A stretch of 64,000 nt of DNA, taken from assembly GCF_900156055.1 (NCBI RefSeq), contig NZ_FTMQ01000001.1:1-64000 (forward strand). Reading direction: 5' to 3'. The notes beneath the pieces are model-generated. The model was not told the origin of the DNA. It saw nothing but the letters and a program-made list of their open reading frames with translations, and did not search any database. The stretch is from Rhizobium sp. RU33A. Its GTDB lineage: Bacteria > Pseudomonadota > Alphaproteobacteria > Rhizobiales > Rhizobiaceae. A program made the translations under genes and the position numbers. Each line of letters begins with the position of its first letter. The first letter of the stretch is position 1. This document shows, in pieces, positions 1-10,089 of this stretch.

Positions 1-18
1 TCAAAGTTGCGCTCTTGG

Positions 19-95
<77 letters not shown>

Positions 96-116
96 ACATA
101 ATCCTGACCGACGCAA

Positions 117-1440
117 TCAAGCATCCCGTTCAGCCACAACGGCATGAAAACCGTTCAAATACCCCAGCCTCTCTGCCCTGTCCTTGAACTCACCCGCCCT
201 CACACGGCGGGCGAACTCGTTTGCGTGCTGTTCGCGCAGCCCGGCCGTATAATCTTGGAACGCCTGCATTGAAGCCAGTACACCAGCAAGGCGGCCATGG
301 ATGGTCAGCTCCGCTGACTTGCCATCGGCAGACGGCGCTATCACGACCTTCTGGACCAGCTCTCTCAAGAAGTTGAAATGACGTTGCACGTCGTCATGTT
401 CGCTCGCACCGGCGCGCGCCACCGCCGTCAACGCACCGATCGCGGACGTAAACATCGATGGATTAACCGTAAAGGTCTTCGGCGGACCGCGACGCTTCGT
501 CTGCTGGATACGAAGCGACGCTTCATTCTCGTCATGCTGGCTCTGCAGGTCATCAAGCAATTTGTTGAACGCTTCGATTTGCGGCTGGCCATTGAGGATA
601 CGATCAGTGATCTGAGCAGCAATGGCCTCTTACTTTCGCGACACCTCGCTGAGGTGGCTCTTCAGCTTCTCTTGATCGCGTTCGCCGGTCTTTGTTGTGG
701 CGGTCAATTGCTTGTTGATCTCATCCTGCAGCGATGTTGTGCTGCCGACTGACAAAAGGCGGGCCGGGATCGCGTCGAGAACACGTGTCTCCAGTTCTGA
801 CCGACTGATGGTCTTGGAGTTGGCGCAAACACCATCATCGAGGTGGGCGATCCGCAGGTCCTTCTGTCCATTGGTGCAGCCGTAGCGATCTTTGGACATG
901 ATGGCATACGACCCCGCGCAGTGCGCACATTCGAGCAAACCGCTGAGAAGGTAGGAGTGACGATGCGTCCGGTTGAGGCGATTTGTCGTTGTGTGATTTG
1001 AACTGCGCTTCAACCTCGATCTGCTTCTGCTTCTGCTTCTGCTTCTGCTTCTGCTTCTGCTTTACCTTTGCCCAGAGTTCATCAGATGTGCGGAGTTCGG
1101 CAACTTCGGAAACGACCCAGTCGCGTTCGTCATTCATGCGAGCTTCGCGCTGCTCCTTTTCCGGGTTCTTGCTGAACTTTCGACGGTTGAAGATGAGACG
1201 GCCCACATAGGTCTCATTGTTCAGAATACCGGTGCGGCGCTCCCTGCTGCCGTGAATTGCGGTGTCTTGCCACTTCAGTCCCCGAGGACCAGGTACCGGT
1301 GGGACGCGGTTATTTAGCTCGATCGCCATTTCCTTCGGAGAGCGGCCAAGAACGTACTGCTGAAAAATCCAGCGGATGATCTCAGCTTGTTCCTCATCGA
1401 TCTGGCGAAGGCCTGGAATGCGGTCGCCATGCTCGTCTTA
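117..1440 (-). pseudogene. Decayed large serine recombinase (N-terminus missing, frameshifted)
   Basis: Three reading frames together give the middle and end of a large serine recombinase. Residues read from about 1437 downward (DEHGDRIPGLRQIDEE, then EMAIELNNR and ILNNETYVGRLIFNRR) are the Recombinase domain. The next frame carries the zinc beta-ribbon (LSGLLECAHCAG...DRYGCTN...CAN) at about 1010-820. The last frame, 560-117, is the C-terminal coiled region. The N-terminal resolvase domain with the catalytic serine is absent: homology stops at 1440, where an in-frame stop marks a junction with unrelated plus-strand sequence. At least two frameshifts (near 1010-960 and 640-560) make it non-functional. 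It is probably a remnant of an element that integrated near the adjacent tRNA. Confidence 0.85.
1021..1062. repeat. Hexanucleotide tandem repeat, 7 copies of CTGCTT
   Basis: Seven perfect head-to-tail copies of CTGCTT lie inside the recombinase remnant, where the minus strand reads an alternating Lys-Gln tract. The repeat sits in the linker before the zinc-ribbon domain. Because the unit is six bases, copy changes would not shift the frame, so the repeat is not the cause of the nearby frameshifts. Confidence 0.9.
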
Positions 1441-1956
1441 GACCAGCAAGCTCGCCCTTTGACGCTATCTTCTGAGCAGATGGCCGCCTGGGTCACTGGC
1501 CTTATCGTTGCAGCGATCGGTGGTGCCGCCTATCTTCGCGTTGACCCGCTCGGCGTGACCGCCGAGCTCGGAAGTCTGGTGCGGACCGCAGGTCTTTCCG
1601 CCGGTATCGTGCCGGAAACGCTCGTCGGGCTCGATACCGCCCGGGGCTGTATCAGCGCGGTCAAGACTGCCTTGCTCTCTCCCAACGGCCTCTTCGTCAT
1701 CGGCCTCGTCGTGGCGCGCTTCGCTTCAGCCCTTCTCTCCGGCCGCTTTGAACCCTCATGGCCAAACGCACGCGGACTGCTGGCACGCTTCACTGTGGGC
1801 GTGCTGATGGGGTGGGGGGCAATGATCGGTCTCGGCTGCACCGTCGGTGTTCTGCTCTCGGGAATTCAAGCAGGGGCCGTCTCGGGCTGGATATTCCTGA
1901 TTTTCTGTACAGCGGGCGCCGTGTCCGGCTTGCTCGGCATCCGGCGATTTGGCTAA
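1441..1956 (+). pseudogene. 5'-truncated YeeE/YedE-family sulfur transporter
   Basis: About 170 residues match the C-terminal half of YeeE/YedE (sulfur transport) membrane proteins: four or five hydrophobic segments, with GxxxGxGCTVGVLLSGIQAGAVSGW late in the protein resembling the conserved GCT..LLSG signature of the family. Full-length family members have about 350 residues. The open frame extends back to an ATG at 1387, but its first 18 codons are read from the opposite strand of the recombinase remnant, so homology starts at about 1441 and the start is an accident of the junction. The first half of the transporter is missing from the window. It is probably inactive. Confidence 0.75.
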
Positions 1957-2235
1957 TCGTCCACGACTTGCTGGCTTATCGGCAGCCGGCCTTGGCTAAG
2001 TGCCTCGGTTTCGGCCGGGGGTACAGGATGTTCTGATCAGCCGCCGCCAACGGTCATAACGACGCTGGTCTCGTCTCGGTCGGCTCGACTACGAACAGGA
2101 CGGCGCGCTTTCAGCTACAGCCGGGCTCGAGGCTTGCGCCGAACTGACCCAAAATACGAATCCAAACCGCCCGTTGGCACCTTTCCGCCTTTGCTCAGTT
2201 ATTTGCCTAAAGCCAATTTTCTACAGGGTGATGGT

Positions 2236-2475
2236 ATGTCTCAACGTTTGAAAGTGAAGGAAATGGTGATGCAGATGCACGAGAGGAACCTCGTGCTCAT
2301 GAACATTCTCCGCGATATCGCCGAAAACGAGACACCGGGTCATATCGCCACTGACGCGACAGACGAACAGATCGCCCGACACTCTGCTGAAAAGGCGTTG
2401 CGTCGGAAAGAGATACTCGGAGAAATTTCGCACATCCTGCATCAAGAAGACATGGCACGCCGCGTAAAGGCATAA
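2236..2475 (+). CDS. Small hypothetical protein, 79 codons
   Basis: Encodes a short, soluble, charged protein starting MSQRLKVKEMVMQMHERN and ending EDMARRVKA. I chose the ATG at 2236 because an AGGG lies about 7 bases upstream; an in-frame ATG at 2134 also exists but has no clear ribosome site. The sequence looks helical and has no signal peptide or membrane segment. No family was recognised. The neighbours are a truncated transporter and a glutaminase, so the context says nothing firm about its role. Confidence 0.45.
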   Translation: MSQRLKVKEMVMQMHERNLVLMNILRDIAENETPGHIATDATDEQIARHSAEKALRRKEILGEISHILHQEDMARRVKA

Positions 2476-2866
2476 GTCGCTTCGACTTTGACGCTATCTG
2501 GACCTGCGGATGTCCAACAATTTTTCGAGTTTTTGCCATTCCTACGTTTGACATCACCAACGGAGTGAAGGGCGATCTCGTTCTTCCTTGCGTACGAGAA
2601 CTACCGAAAGATCGTAGGGTTTAGGGAAGAATTGGGCTACGCAGGTAGATCGATTTCGGCCGTCGCGAGTTTGCCAGACGCAATGGTGATGCCTGCTTTG
2701 GGCAAGGGATCGGCGACCACTTGAGCAACATCGACTCCAGAATGCTTGCCGGGCTTTTGGATGGCGGTGAACAGCAGGTTGATCGTCTGTTCGCTGATGA
2801 TGTCCAGCGCTTCATCGCTATACAGTAACGACAAGCAGCACATTCAATCAGATTGGGACGTATGAC
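2476..2866. other. Gap of about 390 bases without a convincing gene
   Basis: A minus-strand open frame at 2637-2843 (68 codons, ending KLATAEIDLPA) resembles the tail of some longer protein. However, a stop sits directly upstream of its ATG and no family was recognised. The rest is non-coding sequence upstream of the glutaminase. No terminator or operator was evident. Confidence 0.4.
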
Positions 2867-3847
2867 ATGGCAGATCCTGTTGAGGATGGGACAGAGTTGA
2901 AGGCAATTCTCAGCGATGTTGTCTCTCAAATTAGAACACGTGCGCCTGGAATTTACGACGAGGCTGTCGCGGAAGCTAAGGAGAAGGATAAGCCAACCCC
3001 GCGCAAGGCAGACTTTAAAAAGTTCGGCATCGCAGTATTTACCAGGACCGGCCAGCTAGCCGCCGCCGGCAATGCCAGCATCGGCTTTCCGATCCAATCC
3101 ATATCCAAGGTCTTCGCCCTTGAGCTTGCGCTAGAGGCGCTCGGCGAGGCTTTGTGGAAACGGATCGGCCGTGATCCATCGGGCGACCCCTTCAATTCCA
3201 TTATCGATCTTGAGCGCGCTAAGGGTATACCCCGAAACCCGTTCATCAATGCTGGTGCATTGGTCGTATGCGATGTTCTCGCCGGTCTCGGAGGAAGCGC
3301 AGATCCAAATCGTCATGTGGTTCGCTTTGTTGAAAGAATGCTCGACGGTGAGGCGATGACGCTCGACAAGGATGTTATGGCCAGCGACCGTACCGGCGGC
3401 GACCTCAACCGATCACTGATGTTCATGGCGAGACACCACGGCAATCTGGATCATCCGGTAGACAAGGTTATGGAAGCCTATATCCACCAATGCGCCATCA
3501 CGCTGGATTGTCGTGGACTTGCCAAGGCAGGCCGCTTTCTCATCCTTGACGACCCCGAACAAGAGAACGATGCAACCCTGGCAGCGGCGCGGCGCGCTAG
3601 GCGGATCCTTTCGGTGATGATGCTGTGTGGCCAATATGATGGCTCAGGTGACTTCGCCTATCGGGTTGGATTGCCAGCCAAATCGGGCGTCGGCGGGGGA
3701 ATTCTTGCCGTTGCCCCCCACTGCGCCTCAATCGCCGTGTGGTCGCCAGCACTCGACTCAATGGGCAACAGTTGGCTCGGCACACTGGGGCTGGAGTTGA
3801 TCAGCTCCAAGACCGACTGGTCTGTCTTCGGCAGGGCGCGCCGGTGA
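2867..3847 (+). CDS. glsA: Glutaminase
   Basis: Hydrolyses glutamine to glutamate and ammonia in the cytoplasm. It is a serine-dependent beta-lactamase-like glutaminase of 326 residues; the family is usually about 305-310. The core motif FPIQSISKVF contains the nucleophilic Ser and the general-base Lys (SxxK). NPFINAGALV, the conserved Tyr in AYIHQCA, CGQYDGSGDFAYRVGLPAKSGVGGG and the AVWSP block near the C-terminus are all present. The usual SE..TGxRN stretch reads SDRTGGDLN, replacing the substrate-contacting Glu with Asp. The N-terminal loop (EKDKPTPRKADF) also differs from the usual KVADYIP segment. The gene stands alone in a region with integration debris, so transfer is possible. Function is likely but the substitutions deserve a test. 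Confidence 0.88.
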   Translation: MADPVEDGTELKAILSDVVSQIRTRAPGIYDEAVAEAKEKDKPTPRKADFKKFGIAVFTRTGQLAAAGNASIGFPIQSISKVFALELALEALGEALWKRIGRDPSGDPFNSIIDLERAKGIPRNPFINAGALVVCDVLAGLGGSADPNRHVVRFVERMLDGEAMTLDKDVMASDRTGGDLNRSLMFMARHHGNLDHPVDKVMEAYIHQCAITLDCRGLAKAGRFLILDDPEQENDATLAAARRARRILSVMMLCGQYDGSGDFAYRVGLPAKSGVGGGILAVAPHCASIAVWSPALDSMGNSWLGTLGLELISSKTDWSVFGRARR

Positions 3848-4179
3848 ATTGCCAGCCAACACGAATTTCTTAGATAGAGCTGGCTCGTTCTGGTCGAAGA
3901 GCTTCGGGGAAATCACTTAAGGAGCGCCAAGCGCAGCGACATGGCCTTGAAGGCATAGCTTGACGAGGTCTGCGCCCCATTGCGGATTTAAAATGACTAC
4001 GGGATTTTGTTCCATAATTATGCTTACCCCACAAAGGACCAACTGAATGCGAATTTAGGACTTATCCGCCTATATTGACGCTTATGATTGAAAAATTCGG
4101 ACTGATCGGTTGCGCAACATCACACGTCGCAGCCTACCAAATTGCAGATCGGGCGCACACGACGTCACTAAAGCACCTT
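3848..4179. other. Intergenic stretch between converging glsA and lsr aldolase genes
   Basis: About 330 bases separate two convergent genes. There is no long open frame, no obvious rho-independent terminator and no repeat that I could recognise. A short plus-strand frame starts at 4084 (MIEKFGLIGCATSH) and runs into the aldolase on the opposite strand; I do not regard it as a gene. Confidence 0.4.
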
Positions 4180-5433
4180 TCAGTGTGCCGCCACCTTCAA
4201 TTTGGCCTGCTCGAGTGACCAGTACTCCATATCGAAAAGGTCGGCCTCCCCAATCGGCGTGAACTTGCCGTAGGCCTCGGCTGCGTTGATTGCACGTGTC
4301 GCTTGCTCGCAGAGGTCTCCGGCGATCCTTGCCGCTTTTTCCGTGCTTCCAAGCGCATACATACCCTTGTGCCGAACAATGATCACGCGCGGATAGGCGT
4401 CGAGCATCTGCTTCGGCTCGCTCTGCCGTGCGGCATTGCGCTCGAAATACGATCTGTAGCGTGCCGCATAAGCCTCGAGTGCCTCTAAGATCGCCGCTTC
4501 GCTTGCGTCTGCCTCTATGATCATCGGCCAGGGCTTGATCCGGATGACGTGGTCCGGTGTAACGGTCCCTCGCCGCGCGATGTCCTCAAGTCGCTCGTTG
4601 GCGACATAGTCCCTGATGGCAGATGTAGAGCGATAGTCCAGAAAGACAGCCTTCTCGAATGGTGAGTTCGACTGAGATAAGGCGCGTTCCAACCGAAGTT
4701 TGAGGTCTTGGTCCTCCTGGCCATCATTGCTCTGCGGCCCGGTCAGCGTGACACCTGCACGGTCGAGTTCTTGCTCTGCCATCGTCACGAATTCAATCAT
4801 CAGCTCATAGGACTTACGAGCGTCGTTCGCGAAGGTGAAAAGCCCGTGGTTTTCAAGCCATAGCCCCTCGCAGCCCGGATTTTCCCGATAGACGAGGTCG
4901 CCTGCAATTGAGAGGTCAAAGCCCGGCATGACGTAAGGGACATAGGCGACGCGGCTGCCGTAGATGCGCTTTACGGTTTCGCGCATGTCCGGCTGGTCGG
5001 CCAGGGCTAGAATTGCCGTCGCGTGTGTGTGATCGACAAATGTGAAGGGCAGGAAGGCGTGCAACAACGCCTCAACTGATGGGTTCGGTGCATCCGCTGC
5101 GATCAGGTTCCGGCGAAGCAGCGCGACCATGTCGAGATCGGAGAGCTTTGGTCCATCGCGCACTTCAAGCAGGGGAGCGAGGTGCAAGGCAGGGAGCCCT
5201 GGTGCTTCGATCGTGTCGAGATCCCATCCGCTTCCTTTGATGTGCATCAGTTTCGAGCCATTATCGGCAACGACTTTCACCGATGTGTTGCCGCCTCCGT
5301 GCAGGACGAGGTCCGGATCGCCACCGATGATGCGGGAGGAGTAGATCCGAAGGCCGAGAGCATCACTTTGGCTGGCAGCGCGTGCGGCTTCTGCATAGCG
5401 ATTTGCGTCTTCGTCGTTCCAGCGGCTTTGCAT
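4180..5433 (-). CDS. Class II aldolase of the lsr locus
   Basis: A zinc-dependent class II aldolase/adducin-domain protein of about 417 residues, similar to the aldolase half of the RhaD-type rhamnulose-phosphate aldolase/dehydrogenase fusion but standing alone. The phosphate-binding type loop LHGGGNTSVK lies near residue 45; the zinc ligands are suggested by DHTHATA near 135 and ENHG near 195. The ATG at 5433 is preferred over 5439 because AGGA then lies about 7 bases upstream. It is the last gene of lsrACDB and is separated from lsrB by a strong stem-loop. The AI-2 operons of enteric bacteria have the thiolase LsrF here instead. Inference: it may cleave the phosphorylated AI-2 product after LsrK and LsrG, or a related branched pentulose phosphate. 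Confidence 0.8.
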   Translation of the reverse strand: MQSRWNDEDANRYAEAARAASQSDALGLRIYSSRIIGGDPDLVLHGGGNTSVKVVADNGSKLMHIKGSGWDLDTIEAPGLPALHLAPLLEVRDGPKLSDLDMVALLRRNLIAADAPNPSVEALLHAFLPFTFVDHTHATAILALADQPDMRETVKRIYGSRVAYVPYVMPGFDLSIAGDLVYRENPGCEGLWLENHGLFTFANDARKSYELMIEFVTMAEQELDRAGVTLTGPQSNDGQEDQDLKLRLERALSQSNSPFEKAVFLDYRSTSAIRDYVANERLEDIARRGTVTPDHVIRIKPWPMIIEADASEAAILEALEAYAARYRSYFERNAARQSEPKQMLDAYPRVIIVRHKGMYALGSTEKAARIAGDLCEQATRAINAAEAYGKFTPIGEADLFDMEYWSLEQAKLKVAAH

Positions 5434-5460
5434 CGGCATATCCTGTCTCTTGAATGAAGT

Positions 5461-5486
5461 CGGCGGGCAGCCGAAGCCGCCCGCCG
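5461..5486 (-). other. Intercistronic stem-loop after lsrB
   Basis: In the minus-strand transcript, an 11-bp GC-rich stem (one G-U wobble) closes a UUCG tetraloop: arm 5476-5486, loop 5472-5475, arm 5461-5471. No T-run follows, so it is not a classic terminator. Placed between lsrB and the aldolase gene, it probably protects the 3' end of the binding-protein message or weakens downstream expression. Confidence 0.7.
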
Positions 5487-5502
5487 TAAGTTCGTCAGTT
5501 TG

Positions 5503-6534
5503 TTAGAAGTCGAAGTTGCCGATGTTGTCCTTGGTAAAGACGGTCCGCTCCGGAAGCAGGATGATGCCATTGCCATCCGCCTCGTAGTCGTAACCCTGGA
5601 CGCTGTTCGCCGAGACTTCGACGGTGCCGACGCCGGGGATATCCAGCTTGTCGCCAACCTTCATCGGTCCGTTCTTCAGGACATGATCGGCGACGTAGAC
5701 GGAGATCTTGCCCTGCTGCGTCACGTCCCAAAGGCCGAAGCGCTGGATCGTGCCGCGCTCGATATAGGGGCGCATGACATTCGGCGTGGAGAAGCCGACA
5801 ATCGTCACACCTTCGGCACGCTTGAGGTTTTCGGCGGCCTGCGCTGCAGCAGGAAGTGCATTGGCGTCAGGCGCGATGATCGCATCGAGGTCGGGATAGG
5901 TCTGCAGAATGCTCTCGGCCGTCTGCAGGGACTTCTGCGCATCATTGTAGCCGTATTGGGTGGTGACGATCTCCCAACCCGGGTGCTCCTTGGCAATCTT
6001 CTGCTTTGCGGCTTCCGCCCATGCATTCTGGTCGGTGACGGTTGGGCTTGAGTAGAAAAAGGCGACCTTTGCCTTTTCCTTCGTCACGCCCTCGGCTGCC
6101 ATCTCGACCAGCAGGCTACCCAGCTGCTCCGGCGTTCCCTGGTTAATGTAGTAGCTGCGGCAATCCGGGTTGACGTCGCTGTCCCAGGTCATGACCAGAA
6201 CATCGCGTTCCATGGCGCGCTTGAGGGCAGGGCACAGGCCGTCAGGCGAAACCGATGACACGATCAGGGCATTGTAGCCCTGGTTGACGTAGTTGTTGAT
6301 GAACTGCACCTGGCCCGAAACACTCGGCTCGGTCGGTCCGTCATAGGTCACCTTGGCGCCGAGCTCTTCGCCGGCTTTGACGGCACCTGCGCCACCCGAG
6401 GTGAAGAAGCCGACACCGACCAGCTTGGGGATGAAGGCAATCTGGTTTTCGGCATTGGCCGAGCCTGCGCCCAGCATGGTTCCGGCTGCAAGAACGCTCG
6501 CCAGAGCGCCCGATTTCAACATGATCTTGATCAT
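5503..6534 (-). CDS. lsrB: AI-2 periplasmic binding protein LsrB
   Basis: Binds autoinducer-2 in the periplasm and delivers it to the Lsr transporter. The 343-residue product follows E. coli LsrB closely by eye through its whole length ([38 protein letters not shown] end). The AI-2 contacts known from LsrB structures are present: Lys in FIPKLVG, Asp in TWDSD, Asp-Gln in TDQNAW, and Pro and Ala in APDANALP. A Sec signal peptide ends at about Ala28 (SANA). The start codon overlaps the lsrD stop (ATGA) and has GGAGG upstream. These ligand residues separate LsrB from ribose- or rhamnose-binding proteins, so the assignment is firm. Confidence 0.97.
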   Translation of the reverse strand: MIKIMLKSGALASVLAAGTMLGAGSANAENQIAFIPKLVGVGFFTSGGAGAVKAGEELGAKVTYDGPTEPSVSGQVQFINNYVNQGYNALIVSSVSPDGLCPALKRAMERDVLVMTWDSDVNPDCRSYYINQGTPEQLGSLLVEMAAEGVTKEKAKVAFFYSSPTVTDQNAWAEAAKQKIAKEHPGWEIVTTQYGYNDAQKSLQTAESILQTYPDLDAIIAPDANALPAAAQAAENLKRAEGVTIVGFSTPNVMRPYIERGTIQRFGLWDVTQQGKISVYVADHVLKNGPMKVGDKLDIPGVGTVEVSANSVQGYDYEADGNGIILLPERTVFTKDNIGNFDF

Positions 6535-7550
6535 TTACTTTCTCCTCCTGAAGTGACCGTTGCCGTAGGCTTTTTCTGTTGCCGGGCAACGGCGATGAAA
6601 TCGGCCAGCATTGCGCTCCCATGGCGCAATGCGACCGCGACAACCAGCAACCCTCCCGAAAGTGCGCTGGAAATCTGGCTGGGAACCCCGGCTGCCTGCA
6701 GACCCTGCTGCAGATAGCCGATTACGAATGTTGCGAGGAGCGTGCCGAGGATGGAGCCTTGGCCGCCATAGATCGATGCGCCACCGAGTACTGCCGCAGT
6801 GACTGCCGGCAGCAGCGTCGCGGAACCGAGATCGACGCGGGCCGAGCCGAAATAGGCCGACATCACGAGGCCGGCGAGTGCCGCAGAAAGGCCTGTGATC
6901 ACATAGGTGATTGTCTGAACGCGCCTGACGGGAATACCGGCGAAGCGTGCTGCGTCCTCGGACTGACCCGCGAGGAAGACAGTGCGACCGAAACGGGTGA
7001 AATGCAGCAGGACAACAAGAACAAAGGCGAGCGCCAGGAAGAGGGCGAGCGACGCCGGCAGCCCGAGAAACTCGGCATATCCAAAGGCGTTGAAAGCCTC
7101 AGGGAAGTTGCCAATGCCCTCGTAGCCGCCAGCACCGACAAGGCCGGATGCAACTGTGGCCGTGCCCTGGAACAGATAAAGGCTTCCCAGTGTGACAACG
7201 AGGGGCTGGATCTTCGACAGGTGAATGAGCGTCGCATTGAACAGGCCACACAGGCCGCCCGTCGCGAGTGCCAAAGCGATCGCCAGCGGTAGAGGGACGC
7301 CGTAGAATGTAGCAACGCCGAAGATGATGGCAGCCAGCCCGATCACCGAAGCGAAGGAAACGTCAATGCCACCGGCAATGATGACGAGCGTAAGCGGCAG
7401 GGCGACCATCCCGATCTGGATGAAGTCGGACGTGCCATAGACGAGGTTGGCGACGTTCAGGAACCTGGGATTGATCAGCCCGAAGACCGCGAGTTCGACA
7501 ACGAGCATGGCAAGGAGAGCGGTCTCCCATCGGAAGAAGAGATTCTTCAT
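6531..7550 (-). CDS. lsrD: AI-2 ABC transporter permease LsrD
   Basis: One of two inner-membrane permeases of the AI-2 importer, 339 residues, with about eight to ten hydrophobic segments. It matches LsrD rather than LsrC along its length: [49 protein letters not shown]-type block (here [13 protein letters not shown]) and [22 protein letters not shown]. It overlaps lsrC and lsrB by ATGA junctions, indicating translational coupling and equal subunit supply. The C-terminal tail after about residue 315 is hydrophilic and specific to this protein. Confidence 0.95.
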   Translation of the reverse strand: MKNLFFRWETALLAMLVVELAVFGLINPRFLNVANLVYGTSDFIQIGMVALPLTLVIIAGGIDVSFASVIGLAAIIFGVATFYGVPLPLAIALALATGGLCGLFNATLIHLSKIQPLVVTLGSLYLFQGTATVASGLVGAGGYEGIGNFPEAFNAFGYAEFLGLPASLALFLALAFVLVVLLHFTRFGRTVFLAGQSEDAARFAGIPVRRVQTITYVITGLSAALAGLVMSAYFGSARVDLGSATLLPAVTAAVLGGASIYGGQGSILGTLLATFVIGYLQQGLQAAGVPSQISSALSGGLLVVAVALRHGSAMLADFIAVARQQKKPTATVTSGGESK

Positions 7551-8572
7551 CGGGCAGCCTCCGCTGTGCTTACAATTGTCTGTTCGGGAGATGGCGAACG
7601 TTCATGGACCGCATAGCGGCGGGCACGGATGCGCCGATCAATGAGCTGCCGGATCCGTCCATCGAGCAGCAACACGCTCAATAGCAGAGCGCCGGCGATG
7701 AAGTCGTTCCAGTAGGCGGGAATTTTCAGGAAGACGAGTGCACTGTCGATCGAGGTGATGAAGATCACCGCGGCAAAGACGCCAGCGACCGAGCCCGTGC
7801 CACCAAGCAGGCTGACGCCGCCGAGTACGTTGACGGCAATAGCCTTCAACTCGATCCCGTTGCCAGCCTGGTTCGGGATGAATCCGATCTGGGCTGCAAA
7901 GATGAGGCCGGCAAGAGCCGAGCAGATGCCTGTCGCCACAAAGGCGGTGAACTGAACACGGTGCACCGGCACACCCAGATGGTGAGCGGCCGCCTTGTTG
8001 TCGCCGACAGCGTAGAAGAAGCGACCGAACCGTGTCTTGCGAAGGCCAATCCAGGTCAGAACAACGAGCGCGAGGACGACGACCGTAAGAGAGGAAAAGC
8101 CAAACCCGAGATTGGCGGCCAGTGCCTTCAGGCCTTGCGGAAGGTCTTCGATCCACCGACCGCCCGTCATGACCAGCATGATTCCACGGTAGAGGCCAAG
8201 TGTTCCAAGTGTCGCCACGATGGAGGGGATGCCGAGATAGGCCACCATCAGACCGTTGAATGCGCCGGCGAGGGCGCCTGTCAGAAGGCATGTAGCGATT
8301 GCCAGCGGCAGGCTCATGCCGGCATTTAACGAGAGACCGAGAACGGCTGCGCTCAAACCGAGGACCGAGCCACTTGAGACGTCGATGTTGCGTGTCAGGA
8401 TGACGATCATCGTGCCGAGCGAGATCAGCATCAGGACAAGGCTGCTCGAAAAGACAGAGGAAAGTGTCGCGCCTGAAAGATAGCCCGGTGCCGCAGCGCC
8501 GATGGCGGCATAGGCAAGGGCAAGAACGACAAGGAGGGTTGCGACGCGGTTCTTGGCAAAAAGGTCAAGCAT
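7547..8572 (-). CDS. lsrC: AI-2 ABC transporter permease LsrC
   Basis: The second inner-membrane permease of the AI-2 importer. It is recognised by LsrC-type blocks: LTRNIDVSSGSVLGL, GIPSIVATLGTLGLYRGIML, TGGRWIEDLPQ, IGFIPNQAGNGIELKAIAVNVLGG and PAYWNDFIAGALLLSVLL. I start it at the ATG at 8572 (MLDLFAKN), which has GGAGG 6 bases upstream and overlaps the last codons of lsrA. The product is 341 residues. A cytoplasmic basic tail (LIDRRIRARRYAV) follows the last membrane segment, as in E. coli LsrC. Confidence 0.95.
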   Translation of the reverse strand: MLDLFAKNRVATLLVVLALAYAAIGAAAPGYLSGATLSSVFSSSLVLMLISLGTMIVILTRNIDVSSGSVLGLSAAVLGLSLNAGMSLPLAIATCLLTGALAGAFNGLMVAYLGIPSIVATLGTLGLYRGIMLVMTGGRWIEDLPQGLKALAANLGFGFSSLTVVVLALVVLTWIGLRKTRFGRFFYAVGDNKAAAHHLGVPVHRVQFTAFVATGICSALAGLIFAAQIGFIPNQAGNGIELKAIAVNVLGGVSLLGGTGSVAGVFAAVIFITSIDSALVFLKIPAYWNDFIAGALLLSVLLLDGRIRQLIDRRIRARRYAVHERSPSPEQTIVSTAEAAR

Positions 8573-10067
8573 GACGGGCCTCCGAAGCGCCGAAGGCAAG
8601 CCGCGCAATCGCATCGACCGAGATGTCGTCCTTCAGTTCGCCACCTTGCCGTCCGAAGGCCATGACTTCGACCCGGTCGGCCAATTGCTCGATTTCGTCG
8701 AAGTCGGAGGAGATGAGGATGATCGCCACCCCTTCGAGGGCGAGTTTTTCGATGAGATTGTAGATGTCGTTGCGCGCCGCAACGTCGACGCCACGTGTCG
8801 GTTCGTCGAGGATCAGCACCTTAGGTCGTGCTGCAAGGCATTTCGCCATGAGGACCTTCTGTTGGTTGCCGCCCGACAAGCCGCGCGCTTCCTGGCCGGG
8901 GCCGCTGCATTTAATGCCCATGGACTGGCGAAACGCCTCGAAGCTCTTTTTCTCGGAGCTTGGCCGTAGGAAGAAGGGCAGGCGGTAGACAAGATAAGAA
9001 GAGACGTTCCAGAAGAGGGGGGCTTCGAGGAAAAGCCCGTGCTGCTGGCGATCCTCCGGCAAATAGACAAGCCCGCGATCGATGCAGATGCGCGGAGACC
9101 TCTTCCTGAGCTCCTGTCCATCAAGTGTGACTGTTCCTGTCGACTGACCTCTCAGACCGAAAAGGGTCTCGGCAAGCTCTGTTCGTCCCGCGCCAACGAC
9201 GCCGGCAAGCCCGAGGATCTCGCCACTGCGGACCTGAAGACTGATGTCCTGAAATCCTTCGCCACTCAATCCGGATACGGAAAGGCGGGGCGCGTCAGTG
9301 TTGTCTGCGACGCGTTGCTCTCGAATCCTCGAAGGTGTCGCGCCGATCTGGACTCGGCTCATCGCTTCGACGATGGCTGCATCGGTATAACTGTCGAGAG
9401 ACCCTGAAAGTACGATGACACCATCGCGCAAAACGCTGATCGTCCCGCAGATTTCCCGGATCTCGCGTAGCTTGTGGGAGATGAAGAAAATGCCGACCCC
9501 CTGCGCCTGCAATTTGCGGACGCGGTCAAACAATGCGCTGGTTTCAAACGGGGTCAGTGCCGATGTGGGTTCATCGAGAATGAGGACGCGTGCATCGCGA
9601 ACAAGGCCGCGCAAGATCTCGACGATCTGTCGTTCCGCGATCTCCAAGGCTGCAGCCTGTCCATCGAGATCAAGGGTTACGGAGAGCTCGGCGATGAGTT
9701 GCTCGACACGGGGGCGAAGGGTCAGTGGCGAGGGCCGGAGGCCAAGGCAGATGTTCTCCAGAACAGTCTGGTTGGGCAGAATGTGCGCTTCCTGCGGCAC
9801 GAGATAGAGACCGAGTGCCTGGGCCTGGGCGGGTGATGCATGTGTTAGTGCTTGTCCATCGATCTCGATCGAGCCCGAATTGGCCGCGATCACGCCCGAC
9901 ATGATCTTCATCAGCGTGGATTTGCCCGCACCATTGCCGCCGAGGAGGGCGTGAACCTCTCCGGCTTGCAAATCGAGCGAAACGCCTTTCAGCACGGGGA
10001 TTGCGCCGTAGGATTTCCAGATTTCGGTGAGCTTCGCGACCCTCCCGGTCGTCTGGCTACCTGTCAT
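8565..10067 (-). CDS. lsrA: AI-2 ABC transporter ATPase LsrA
   Basis: The double-domain ATPase (500 residues) that powers AI-2 import; it belongs to the ribose/CUT2 class. The first nucleotide-binding domain has Walker A GGNGAGKST at about residues 43-51 and VLILDEPTSALT. The second has a degenerate Walker A (GVVGAGRTE), signature LSGGNQQKV and VLILDEPTRGVDV, as usual for this class. I prefer the ATG at 10067, which has AGG 6-8 bases upstream, over an in-frame ATG at 10082. It is the first gene of the minus-strand operon, divergent from lsrR across a 240-base control region. Confidence 0.94.
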   Translation of the reverse strand: MTGSQTTGRVAKLTEIWKSYGAIPVLKGVSLDLQAGEVHALLGGNGAGKSTLMKIMSGVIAANSGSIEIDGQALTHASPAQAQALGLYLVPQEAHILPNQTVLENICLGLRPSPLTLRPRVEQLIAELSVTLDLDGQAAALEIAERQIVEILRGLVRDARVLILDEPTSALTPFETSALFDRVRKLQAQGVGIFFISHKLREIREICGTISVLRDGVIVLSGSLDSYTDAAIVEAMSRVQIGATPSRIREQRVADNTDAPRLSVSGLSGEGFQDISLQVRSGEILGLAGVVGAGRTELAETLFGLRGQSTGTVTLDGQELRKRSPRICIDRGLVYLPEDRQQHGLFLEAPLFWNVSSYLVYRLPFFLRPSSEKKSFEAFRQSMGIKCSGPGQEARGLSGGNQQKVLMAKCLAARPKVLILDEPTRGVDVAARNDIYNLIEKLALEGVAIILISSDFDEIEQLADRVEVMAFGRQGGELKDDISVDAIARLAFGASEARHA

Positions 10068-10089
10068 GCTGCACCTGTTCATATGTATC

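Noticed and set aside
1021-1062. The CTGCTT repeat as the cause of recombinase frameshifting
   Set aside because: The unit is six bases, so copy changes keep the frame; the frameshifts lie elsewhere.
2637-2843. Short minus-strand frame ending KLATAEIDLPA
   Set aside because: A stop lies immediately upstream of its ATG, it has no ribosome site and no family was recognised; at most a gene remnant.
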